This document shows positions 18,160 through 26,237 of a DNA stretch of 64,000 nt, in pieces. The DNA is taken from contig NZ_JAHSPG010000015.1 of assembly GCF_019130065.1 (NCBI RefSeq), forward strand, positions 62,001-126,000, in the 5' to 3' direction. Under the pieces are notes generated by a model. The model saw only the letters and a program-made list of their open reading frames with translations, was not told where the DNA came from and searched no databases. Position 1 is the stretch's first letter. Every line of letters starts with the position of its first letter. The translations under genes were made by a program, and so were the position numbers. This DNA is from Pinibacter aurantiacus (GTDB taxonomy: Bacteria; Bacteroidota; Bacteroidia; Chitinophagales; Chitinophagaceae).

Positions 18160-19305
18160 CTACTTACCCAAGTATCTATATATTTCACAGGCAGCCAGCA
18201 AGAACGCTCCCACACCGAAGTTTGCAGTTGAATTTTTGTCCACCACCTGACCGGGAATGGCCCTGTCTCCTATTGGTTGCACATAACCAATCTTTCCATC
18301 TTGCTGCATGGCAGTTTTAGACAGATATGTCCATGATTTTTTTACAACGGGTAAAAATTCGTTTTTATCGAGATAGCCGTTATTCATCCCCCATATTAAA
18401 CCATAGGTAAAAAATGCAGTACCACTGGTTTCAGGTCCCGGTGCATGTTCCGCATCCTGCAGGCTTCTTGACCAGTAGCCATCAGGCTGTTGCAAAGTTT
18501 TTAACGCTTTTGCCATGCCGGTAAATTTTGCGATGTATTCGCTTCTATGTGCATCATTTACAGGTAAGTCTTTCAACACTTTTGCAAGCGCTGCGAAAAC
18601 CCATCCGTTTCCTCTTGCCCAAAAATCTTTTTTTTCATTCACGGTTTTGTGCGCCGGAAAAACATAGCGGGCATCGCGGTAGTAAAGCTTCTCGGTGGAA
18701 TCGTACATGATGGAATTGGCGTACTCAAAATATTCGTGCATCTTGTTGAGATACTGAGGATTTTGTGTCACCTTGTGCAACTTCACCATCACGGGCATTA
18801 CCATGTACAGTCCATCTGCCCACCACCAATAATCATTTTTTGAGGTGGCCATTTCATATTCCATCACCTGTTTTGCCCGGGCTATTTTCTTTTCATCTTT
18901 TTCCAAATTATATAGATCAACATAGGTTTGAAAGCAACATTGCCAATCGCCGAACAACACAAAGTCAGGCTTTTCACCGTATGAATATTTCCACTCCGTT
19001 GTATCATCAGAAGTTGCACCTTTCCAGTTGTTGTAGCTCGCCCAGGTTTCCGCATACTGCCTGTACTTTTCATTTTTTGTAATCGCATATGCTTCCATAT
19101 TGCCTGTCTGGTAAGCCGCTACATCCCAAAATGACCGCTGTTCAGGCGCGTGCGTCGATTGCCATTTATCGTTTACCAGATTGATAATATCCAACACTTC
19201 TTTTGAACTGCTGTCAAATTGCTTTGTGTTTTTTTGTGTCTTACAGGAAAGAAAAAACAGCGATCCTGTGAGTATGAATAAACTGAGGCTTGCAAATCGT
19301 TTCAT
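18160..19305 (-). CDS. GH105 unsaturated glucuronyl/rhamnogalacturonyl hydrolase
   Basis: 381-residue lipoprotein: MKRFASLSLFILTGSLFFLSC has a lipobox with Cys21. The rest is an (alpha/alpha)6 GH88/GH105 domain: WWWADGLYMVMPVMVKLHKVT, FWARGNGWVFAALAKVL and GPETSGTAFFTYGLIWGMNNGY match the family's substrate-binding stretches. These enzymes hydrate the 4,5-unsaturated uronic acid left by polysaccharide lyases. It is 14 nt downstream of GH43, so the two are co-transcribed. No classical lyase is visible; the BNR propeller at 4972-6288 is the best candidate partner. Confidence 0.9.
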   Translation of the reverse strand: MKRFASLSLFILTGSLFFLSCKTQKNTKQFDSSSKEVLDIINLVNDKWQSTHAPEQRSFWDVAAYQTGNMEAYAITKNEKYRQYAETWASYNNWKGATSDDTTEWKYSYGEKPDFVLFGDWQCCFQTYVDLYNLEKDEKKIARAKQVMEYEMATSKNDYWWWADGLYMVMPVMVKLHKVTQNPQYLNKMHEYFEYANSIMYDSTEKLYYRDARYVFPAHKTVNEKKDFWARGNGWVFAALAKVLKDLPVNDAHRSEYIAKFTGMAKALKTLQQPDGYWSRSLQDAEHAPGPETSGTAFFTYGLIWGMNNGYLDKNEFLPVVKKSWTYLSKTAMQQDGKIGYVQPIGDRAIPGQVVDKNSTANFGVGAFLLAACEIYRYLGK

Positions 19306-19319
19306 AGTAAAATTGTGTT

Positions 19320-20324
19320 TTAAAATTGCACCTTACCGGTTTTAATATCAATTGACCACGGCTTGGGTTCCGGCAGCCACAACTTGCCATCACCAGTTTG
19401 AAGCGGCATCCACAGGTAGCGTGAGTCCCACTGTGTTTTGGGTTTCCACTGATCGGCCATAAAAATTACCGTAGTATCTTTTGTTCCTTCCACTTTGAGC
19501 ATCATGGTTGATTGCGAGCTGTAGGTATTGGTTTCAGGCGGCGCAATATCTTTAAATTCCGACCATGGGCCTTCGAGCGATTTTGCAGTTGCGTATTTAT
19601 TCGGGTTGGGGTTCCAGCCGGTGAGTGCAGAACCAATGGCATAATACAATCCTTTATAATGCACGATAGCGCCACCTTCCAATGGGGCATTGATCAAACA
19701 AACTTCTTTTTCCACTTTCAGATAATCATCGGACAACCTGGCGATGAAGAATCCCTTAGTGGGCCAACTTTCGAAAACGAGATAAGCGGTTCCATCATCA
19801 TCGATGAACTGGCCGATGTCCCTGCTTTCTTTTTCCAGCGGACGAAAACTTTCACGGTATGTAAATGGTCCTTCGGGTTTGTTACTCGTTGCAACGCCTA
19901 CCCTCGCCAATTTGTAGCGGGCATCATCCAAATGAAAGTACATCACATAGGTTTTCGTTTTCCTGTTGAAATAAACTTTTGGCCTCTCCAATACCCAGTT
20001 ACTACCGAGATGCTCGGGGTCGGAAAGCTGTAGCGCATCTCCCATGAACTGCCAGCTCGCCAAATCTTTTGAACGATAACAACTAACGTAGCGAAGGCCG
20101 GTATCCAAACCTTGCCTTCGCTGTTCACCATACCAGTAATAATATTTGTCAATTTTTACAATACCGCCTCCGTGTGCCTGGATGTGATTGCCTTTATCAT
20201 CCGGCCAAACTTCACCGGGATTGATCTTTTTTTGTGCGGTCGCAGAGGTAAGCAATACAATGATTGCCACCATTAACAGAATGTATTTGTTGCCCGGGCG
20301 GCAAGCATTCGTTTTATCTTTCAT
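19320..20324 (-). CDS. GH43-family five-bladed propeller enzyme
   Basis: 334 residues with a hydrophobic export signal (IIVLLTSATAQ). The first blade has NHIQAHGGGIVKIDKYYYWYGE and a later blade NAPLEGGAIVHYKGLYYAIGS with the likely acid Glu. This resembles the GH43_24/GH43_34 galactan group, where the normal blade-1 Asp base is absent; in exo-beta-1,3-galactanases a Gln replaces it, and Q271 in TYSSQSTMM is a candidate here. That assignment is by memory of the motif. The pairing with GH105 and GH35 supports action on galactan side chains. A 22-nt-spaced repeat lies upstream. Confidence 0.85.
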   Translation of the reverse strand: MKDKTNACRPGNKYILLMVAIIVLLTSATAQKKINPGEVWPDDKGNHIQAHGGGIVKIDKYYYWYGEQRRQGLDTGLRYVSCYRSKDLASWQFMGDALQLSDPEHLGSNWVLERPKVYFNRKTKTYVMYFHLDDARYKLARVGVATSNKPEGPFTYRESFRPLEKESRDIGQFIDDDGTAYLVFESWPTKGFFIARLSDDYLKVEKEVCLINAPLEGGAIVHYKGLYYAIGSALTGWNPNPNKYATAKSLEGPWSEFKDIAPPETNTYSSQSTMMLKVEGTKDTTVIFMADQWKPKTQWDSRYLWMPLQTGDGKLWLPEPKPWSIDIKTGKVQF

Positions 20325-20390
20325 AATAATAAATGATTGAAGGAAAGACTTTTAGCAAAACGAAAGTAGCCTTACAGGAGGTTTTATACA

Positions 20391-20422
20391 GGGGGTAAAT
20401 CCTGCTAAAAAGGGGGGCATTT
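20391..20422 (-). promoter_or_regulatory. Candidate HTCS operator upstream of GH43
   Basis: GGGTAAAT at 20393-20400 and GGGCATTT at 20415-20422 on the plus strand, 22 nt apart, with CTAAAAAGGG between them. It matches the element before SusC in spacing and in its internal AAAAAGGG. It starts 67 nt upstream of the GH43 start codon. A weak -7-like TACTTTCG (minus strand, 20361-20368) lies between it and the gene. Confidence 0.4.
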
Positions 20423-20425
20423 TAA

Positions 20426-20522
20426 TAACTGAATAACTGATTAACTGAATAACTGAAGGTTCAAAGTCAAAGACCCTGCCTGAATATAAACGTTCAGTTA
20501 TTCAGTTACTCAGTTATTCAGT
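20426..20522 (-). repeat. TAACTGAA inverted-repeat element at the permease stop
   Basis: Four 8-nt units TAACTGAA (one variant) at 20426-20457 are mirrored by TTCAGTTA-type units at 20493-20522, with a 35-nt loop. The stem would be about 30 bp. The permease stop TAA (20514-20516) and its last codons lie inside the right arm. Confidence 0.9.
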
Positions 20523-22898
20523 CCTCAAGCTCTTCGCCGGGTTGGCGATGGCGGCCTTGAAGGCCTGGAAGCCAAGTGTGAAAACTGCTATAATAATGGC
20601 TATAAATCCGGACACCACGAAGATCCACCAGTTTAGCTGGATGCGGTAGGCAAAATCCTGCAGCCACTTATTCATCATGAACCAGGAGAATGGAACTGCT
20701 ACCAGCATGGAGAGCATGATAATTTTCAACAGACTTCCTGTGAGCAACATGGTGATGCTGCCGACGCTGGCACCCAGCACTTTTCTTACACCAATTTCTT
20801 TTACCCGCTGGCCAACGGTGAATGTGATCAAACCAAACAAACCAAGACATGCGATGCAAATAGTTAAGATGGTAAAGGCTAGCAATATTTGCCCCTGCTT
20901 TTGCTCGGCCTGGTATTGTGCGAGGAAATTTTTATCGAGGAACTGATAGTCGAACGTCGCCGAGGGGTCAAACTTTCTGAATGTTTTCTCCACGTCAACC
21001 AAAGATTGCGAGAGGTTGCTTTCATTTAAACGGACATACATGTTATCGCTTTCCATTGCATTCTTTGGCAGCTGCATGATCATCGGTTCTATTTTGTGCT
21101 GCAAAGAATAAATGTGATAATCTTTTACAACACCAATAATGTTTGCCGCAGTAATTTTACCCGTTGAATCTTTGCCCCTGGAAATCCTTTTACCGACGCC
21201 ACTTGTCCAGCCCTGGCGCTGAAGAAAGGCTTCGTTCACAATTATATCATTACTATCGGAAGCTATGTTTTTCGAAAAATTTCGTCCTTCTTTCAAATGT
21301 ATTTGCATAGCAGGAATAAAATCAGGATCGATTGTTAGGCCATTGGCGAGATTGCTGCGATCTTCGAAGACACCATTTTTTTCAACACTGTAATCTTCCA
21401 TGCCAATGTTATTATTACCAATCGGATTGCCTGCAGACGCAACTGCTTTCACATTTGGATTTTGCAATAAGGCTTCGCGAAGTGCGGATACTTTTCCTCT
21501 CACATCCCTTGAATCAATATGAAAGGTCATCATTTGATTTTTATTGAAGCCGAGGTCTGTATTGCTGACATAGCGAAGCTGTAAATAAATAACGAGCGAT
21601 GATGTTATTAAAACTACCGTAACGGCAAACTGAAAGAGTACCAATGTTTTTCTGAAAACGACCTGCCCTTTCACATCGCCCAATTGATTTTTCAAAGCAG
21701 GAATCGCTTTGAAGCGCGATAAAAACAACGCCGGATATAGGCCCCCAATAAGTCCTGCGATCAGTGTAAAACATAGGAGATAGAAAATGCTTGCAGGCAA
21801 ACCGAATCTCCATACCGATAACGTTTTTCCTGTAACATCATTGATCAGAGGCATTAGCAACGCTATCAATACCACACTGATAAACGCAGCGGTAATGATC
21901 ATGCTGATGGACTCTGCAAGAAATAAACTAACGAGATTATTTTTACTGGAACCTACTATTCGCCTGACCGCCACTTCACGCAGGCGCACGGATGCACGGG
22001 CCGTGGTGATATTGACATAGTTGATCAAAGCGATGATCAGAATGAGCAAACCAACAATGGACAAAACATAGATGTATTTTATATCGTGGTTCCCGCCCAA
22101 CTCATACATTAAATGAGAGCGAAGATGTATGGACGTTAATGGTTGCAGTTCAAGATTGAAATGAATGTTCTGGGCATTGATTGTAAGATATTTTGTAACA
22201 AATGCCGGCATTTTTGCACGCAGCTTTTCTATGTCTGCATTCTTCTTTAAAAGGAAGTATGAGTAAATGCTAAGATTGCTCCAATCCCCTTTGTAATCAG
22301 GAGAAAATGGGCGCAGTGCATTAAATGTAAAATGTGAATTTGCGGGAACGTCTTCTATAACCGCTGCCACATTCACCGGACTTTTATCTATGTAAACTGT
22401 TTTGTTGATCGCTGCTGTTGGATCACCAAACAATTTTGCCGCGAGTGTTTTTGTGAGCACAATGGCGTTAGGATCTTTTAGTGCATTTGTGCCGCCGGCG
22501 ATGAAATGATAAGTAAATACATCGAAGAAAGAAGGATCAGTAAAAAAGATATTCCCTTCTTTAATTGTTTTGTCATTGTAAGTGAGTATGCCACCGCCTT
22601 CGGGATCGATTCTTACAGCATCTTCCACTTCCGGAAAATCTTTTCTGAAAGCTGCAGCCGATAATCCTGACGTACCTGTTATGTCAAATTTCTCTTCGCC
22701 CCACCATCCGTGAGAAACGAGTCTGAAAATTCTTCCTGCATTTTGGTGGTAGCGATCATAGCTTAATTCATCAGCGATGTACAATGAAATGATCCAAACC
22801 GCGGTAAGGCTCAATGCCAGCCCTGAAATATTTATAAAAGAAAAAGCCTTTTGCCTGGTGATGTTGCGAAAAGCTGTTTTAAAAGAATTTCTAAGCAT
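20514..22898 (-). CDS. MacB/FtsX-type ABC transporter permease
   Basis: About 794 residues; starting at 22898 gives MLRNSFKTAFRNITRQKAF, the usual opening of this Bacteroidota family (an ATG seven codons upstream is possible). Layout: an N-terminal membrane span (INISGLALSLTAVWIISLYIA), a periplasmic MacB_PCD domain, three spans with FtsX motif INYVNITTARASVRLREVAVRR, a second periplasmic domain and three more spans with VGQRVKEIGVRKVLGASVGS. Two FtsX units are thus fused in one chain. No ATPase gene is nearby, so the partner is encoded elsewhere. The substrate is unknown. The stop codon is supplied by a repeat. Confidence 0.9.
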   Translation of the reverse strand: MLRNSFKTAFRNITRQKAFSFINISGLALSLTAVWIISLYIADELSYDRYHQNAGRIFRLVSHGWWGEEKFDITGTSGLSAAAFRKDFPEVEDAVRIDPEGGGILTYNDKTIKEGNIFFTDPSFFDVFTYHFIAGGTNALKDPNAIVLTKTLAAKLFGDPTAAINKTVYIDKSPVNVAAVIEDVPANSHFTFNALRPFSPDYKGDWSNLSIYSYFLLKKNADIEKLRAKMPAFVTKYLTINAQNIHFNLELQPLTSIHLRSHLMYELGGNHDIKYIYVLSIVGLLILIIALINYVNITTARASVRLREVAVRRIVGSSKNNLVSLFLAESISMIITAAFISVVLIALLMPLINDVTGKTLSVWRFGLPASIFYLLCFTLIAGLIGGLYPALFLSRFKAIPALKNQLGDVKGQVVFRKTLVLFQFAVTVVLITSSLVIYLQLRYVSNTDLGFNKNQMMTFHIDSRDVRGKVSALREALLQNPNVKAVASAGNPIGNNNIGMEDYSVEKNGVFEDRSNLANGLTIDPDFIPAMQIHLKEGRNFSKNIASDSNDIIVNEAFLQRQGWTSGVGKRISRGKDSTGKITAANIIGVVKDYHIYSLQHKIEPMIMQLPKNAMESDNMYVRLNESNLSQSLVDVEKTFRKFDPSATFDYQFLDKNFLAQYQAEQKQGQILLAFTILTICIACLGLFGLITFTVGQRVKEIGVRKVLGASVGSITMLLTGSLLKIIMLSMLVAVPFSWFMMNKWLQDFAYRIQLNWWIFVVSGFIAIIIAVFTLGFQAFKAAIANPAKSLRTE

Positions 22899-23034
22899 TG
22901 AGTATTGTTTGCAAAGCAAAAGATAATAATATGCCAGAAATATTTCTTCAGTATTATCAAAGGTTTAGCAGTTATCGGCACATAGCGCATGTTTGATTCC
23001 GATACAAAAAGTGTACGGTTTTGGTACACGAGAG

Positions 23035-23205
23035 AGCACGCAGATGACACTGATTGAGCTGATCTACACGGATCAATAATTGAATAATTGAATAACTGAA
23101 TAACTGAAATGCAAGGTCGGGCGTGTTCTCGGTTATTCAGTTACTCAGTTATTCAACTTGTAAAAGATCAGCGCAAATCATTCCAATCAGTGTCATCTGC
23201 GTGCT
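23035..23205. repeat. 171-nt nested inverted-repeat element, copy A
   Basis: Perfect 21-bp outer arms (AGCACGCAGATGACACTGAT... at 23035-23055 and its complement at 23185-23205). Inside are weaker arms (GATCTACACGGATCAA versus TGATTTGCGCTGATC) and the 8-nt units TAATTGAA x2, TAACTGAA x2 (23077-23108) facing TTCAGTTA-type units (23136-23159). It ends nine bases before the cupin stop codon and has a sister copy at 23863-24039. Confidence 0.9.
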
Positions 23206-23213
23206 ATAAAAAA

Positions 23214-23759
23214 TCAGTTCCTGCAATACTTCCTCACCAGTTCATCATACACACCTTTCCTTCTTGCTTTTTTAGCACGATGCAAAAGCAACGGCGTTAT
23301 AAGTTTCAGAAATCCCGGTAGTCTTGTATCAGACAAATCAAGCAGTAAAGCAAGATGATCAAGTTTTTTGGGAATGCCGCTCTTGTTTGTGAGCCCATCT
23401 TCTGCAAGGCCATAGCTGATCTGCAGGCTTTGCAAAAAGCCTTGTGAGGCCGGAGATATTTTTACATGAAACTTTATGTCGTTGCTCGTGGGATTGAAAA
23501 AACGATGCAATTTATTTACGGGCACCGTGGATGTTTCGCCGGGCAATAGTTTATACTCCTTGTCGTCAATTCCTACGCCCAGTACTCCCTCCACAGGAAT
23601 AAACTCTTCCGAAAAACTGGTGTGATAGTGCAGTGAATTGCCGCCCTCCGGAGCGAGTTCTACCTCGAGCAGCAGGTATTGATTGTTCGTTTCATGCGCC
23701 TCTTTGAGCACAGTAACCTTGTCTTTGAATTTGGGGTTTTGAAAAACGCGTAGTTGCAT
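23214..23759 (-). CDS. Cupin domain protein
   Basis: 181 residues, no signal peptide. The cupin barrel has SLHYHTSFSEEFIPVEG (His-x-His plus Glu metal ligands) and the second motif VPVNKLHRFFNP. The last ~60 residues form a helical tail (LDHLALLLDLSDTRLPGFL). The function is not recognisable; such small cupins range from metal-dependent dioxygenases to sugar epimerases. It stands alone between two copies of the same inverted-repeat element (23035-23205 and 23863-24039). Confidence 0.8.
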   Translation of the reverse strand: MQLRVFQNPKFKDKVTVLKEAHETNNQYLLLEVELAPEGGNSLHYHTSFSEEFIPVEGVLGVGIDDKEYKLLPGETSTVPVNKLHRFFNPTSNDIKFHVKISPASQGFLQSLQISYGLAEDGLTNKSGIPKKLDHLALLLDLSDTRLPGFLKLITPLLLHRAKKARRKGVYDELVRKYCRN

Positions 23760-23862
23760 GGTGTGTTTTTCATGCGAACTTATGGAGAAGCGGAGCGCCC
23801 TACAATGCGAGAATGGGCGAATTGTCTATTGTAATGCATGAGTCGTAACAAGTCCGAAAGAG

Positions 23863-24039
23863 AGCACGCCGATGGCACTGATTGGGCTGATTTGCGCTGA
23901 TCAATAATTGAATAACTGAGTAACTGAATAACTGAAATGCAATATCGAACGTGTTTTCAGTTATTCAGTTACTCAGTTACTCAGTTATTCAACCCGTAAA
24001 ATCAGTGTAAATCCGTCAAATCCGTGTCATCTGTGTGCT
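23863..24039. repeat. 177-nt nested inverted-repeat element, copy B
   Basis: Same plan and orientation as copy A: outer arms AGCACGCCGATGGCACTGATT (23863-23883) and an imperfect complement ending at 24039, inner 8-nt units at 23905-23936 and 23956-23995. It ends two bases before the stop codon of the lamin-tail gene. Arms are less perfect than in copy A. Confidence 0.85.
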
Positions 24040-24041
24040 CC

Positions 24042-24812
24042 CTACTGCGTCGATGGTAGTCCGAGGTTCGAATAATCCCACGCCCTGTCGGCCGACAATC
24101 TCCATTGGGAATCTGTCGCAGATGTACCTTTTGTCGTTCCCCAGTCAGCGCTGGGATCTTTCACAGTGCCTTTGCGCCAAATGGTTCTGTTTCGGGTGTC
24201 CAGCGCTTCTCCGGCGATAGACCAGAAAAAATTGTTTCTGCTGCTGCTGCTGCCGGCAAACATTATACGTGCCACATTCGGACTTCCAAAAGCATCTATG
24301 ATTTTGTAAGCGGTACCATCAAGCATGTATGTTCCTGCCGCATCTTGTTTCAGTAAAGCAATGCCACTGTTACCACTTAATTGCAACGGCTTGCTCGCAT
24401 CACCGCTCGCAGTGCTGGTAGTTCCCCACGAGATGTCTCTTTTTACACTGGCATCCGCTTGTGTTGATGCGATAACGTAGCAATGTCCGCTTTCAAGCGA
24501 TCCTGTTAATTTCAAATAGGTGGTATTGTCGGGAAAGCGCCAATCTCTTAATGTATTGGCATCACTAACAGCATCATAACCTATCGCATAATGCGAAAGG
24601 TCAACATCGTTTCTTGTCCCGTTGTATAACTCTACGTAGTGATTACGCACACCACCCGCATTAGGATCGGTGTTGATCGCAGTTGCTATTTCTGAGATGA
24701 TGACATCTGACGTTTCATTATCCGGTGGTGGCGCTTCAGGAATGGTGAATTCCACTTTCGAGCTACAGCCCACCATTGATAAAGCGATCGCTATTGTGTA
24801 TATCAGTTTCAT
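24042..24812 (-). CDS. Lamin-tail domain lipoprotein
   Basis: 256 residues starting MKLIYTIAIALSMVGCSSK, a lipoprotein signal with Cys16; an upstream in-frame start at 24881 would bury it. The body is a lamin-tail (LTD) domain: DVIISEIATAINTDPNAGG, HYVELYNGTRNDVDLSHY, SGHCYVIAST. LTDs are Ig-like folds found on surface or nuclease-linked proteins in Bacteroidota; role unknown. It follows the porin at 24943 on the same strand with a 130-nt gap. Confidence 0.82.
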   Translation of the reverse strand: MKLIYTIAIALSMVGCSSKVEFTIPEAPPPDNETSDVIISEIATAINTDPNAGGVRNHYVELYNGTRNDVDLSHYAIGYDAVSDANTLRDWRFPDNTTYLKLTGSLESGHCYVIASTQADASVKRDISWGTTSTASGDASKPLQLSGNSGIALLKQDAAGTYMLDGTAYKIIDAFGSPNVARIMFAGSSSSRNNFFWSIAGEALDTRNRTIWRKGTVKDPSADWGTTKGTSATDSQWRLSADRAWDYSNLGLPSTQ

Positions 24813-24942
24813 CTGTTTACTTTTTATTTTATTTTGATCAGATGCCCGCCTGAATGACGTCGTCGGGCAGGGCATTCGCATGAAAAATAATCATGCCTTT
24901 GGGTTGGTAAATTGTTGTCATACTCATTTCATAATTGCGACT

Positions 24943-26229
24943 TTAGAATGAAAGTTGTACGGCCAGGTTACTGATCCATGTGGTCTTGTCGGCAATTGCA
25001 CCATGTTGCTTTATGCAGGTAGTGTTAATACCAATGCGAAACGCGTTGTTCATTATGTATTTGTTGATACCAATCGTAAACCAATCCTGTTTTTGAATAA
25101 GCGAGGTAGCGGTATCAAACTCAGGTTTCACAAATGAGTAACGCCCTTCAAAAGCCCAGCCATCCTTGAGTACATAAGATGATTGCAGATTAAGCCCACT
25201 TCCCAGGTTATATTTTGAAGAGGCAATTGCAGGCGACATTCTCACCGATGCAGCAGCATCCGTAAAAAGATTTTTTCCATACACAGAGGCATCGGTATAT
25301 TCACCCACAAACGCGAAGCCTTTGTATTTAAATATGGCATCGACTACGAGTTTGCGATAATCCGCATAAGCGGCATTTCCACTTTCATCATAGATGCCTG
25401 TTACTGTACCATGGCCTCCACCTAGTGCGTTGCTTGCTTTTACATTGTAACTTCCTGCAACACCAATACCTAGTTTTGGCGTAGGCTCGCGATAAATATC
25501 CTGCGCTATGAATGCATTGTTTTTAATAAAATCACCCATTGGCATAAAGTCTATCCGGCCACCATATTTGAATCCGGCATCGGTCTGTGTGTCCCAAAAG
25601 CCTTGCCCTTCGCCAGTTGTAACAGACACCGATGGATACAACCTCATCTTATTACTGATGGTAAAATTAGTTTCGAAGAAAATTCCTCCCTCTCTTGTTG
25701 AACCCACAAAATTTTGCATCAATCCCCCGTATATACTTCCGTCAGTCGACTTCCCTGCTGTTGTCGGCCCCATCACTGATGCAAATTTTTCATCTGCCAT
25801 GGCAAGCCGGTTATTGGTGTTTGTTTGTCTTTCACCGAGTACCAATCTGTATTGTTGATTTTTTGAAGCAAATCCCAACCAACCTTCCAATATACCTGTA
25901 GTGCCCGTAAAATCAGATACAAGGCCCATCGTAAGCTGGTTGTTAAATGCAGACACATTGAATGCAAGGCGAACGAGATTAAGCGACATGCGGTTTGTGT
26001 GCGTCACTTTGCTGCCGGTGTCAACATCCATCGTTTGCATACCAGGCTGCAGTGTAGCGTTGATGTTGAAAATGAATTTGTCTTTTTTACTGAGCCTGAT
26101 ATACGTGCCTTCTCCAGGTACATAACGGAAGGTTGAATCAATTCTCCCCGACTCAGAAACCTGCGCCTGGGAAGCACTGAAAGCAACCATCGTTATGCAA
26201 AATATCAATAGCTCGTATTTGCGCTTCAT
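24943..26229 (-). CDS. Outer-membrane porin (O/P family)
   Basis: About 428 residues starting MKRKYELLIFCITMVAF, signal cleavage near SQAQVSES. The protein is a run of alternating beta-strands (NINATLQPGMQTM, FEGRYSFVKPEF) ending in aromatic-terminated LAVQLSF, typical of phosphate-selective porin O/P-like channels. Despite the family name the substrate is open; its neighbours (M14 carboxypeptidase, beta-aspartyl peptidase, DcuC) suggest peptides, amino acids or dicarboxylates. It is related in plan to the porin at 27779-29125. Confidence 0.82.
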   Translation of the reverse strand: MKRKYELLIFCITMVAFSASQAQVSESGRIDSTFRYVPGEGTYIRLSKKDKFIFNINATLQPGMQTMDVDTGSKVTHTNRMSLNLVRLAFNVSAFNNQLTMGLVSDFTGTTGILEGWLGFASKNQQYRLVLGERQTNTNNRLAMADEKFASVMGPTTAGKSTDGSIYGGLMQNFVGSTREGGIFFETNFTISNKMRLYPSVSVTTGEGQGFWDTQTDAGFKYGGRIDFMPMGDFIKNNAFIAQDIYREPTPKLGIGVAGSYNVKASNALGGGHGTVTGIYDESGNAAYADYRKLVVDAIFKYKGFAFVGEYTDASVYGKNLFTDAAASVRMSPAIASSKYNLGSGLNLQSSYVLKDGWAFEGRYSFVKPEFDTATSLIQKQDWFTIGINKYIMNNAFRIGINTTCIKQHGAIADKTTWISNLAVQLSF

Positions 26230-26237
26230 AGCTGGCA

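Noticed and set aside
18015-18215. 66-codon minus-strand frame
   Set aside because: Made largely of the 27-bp inverted repeat and the GH105 3' end.
19512-20033. 173-codon open frame on the plus strand
   Set aside because: Antisense to GH43, whose motifs are unambiguous.
20426-20522. Possible CRISPR-like array
   Set aside because: Units are 8 nt and contiguous, without spacers, and arranged as a mirror; no cas genes are nearby.
20514-22898. ATPase partner for the permease in the window
   Set aside because: No ABC ATPase with Walker A/signature motifs was found on either strand nearby.
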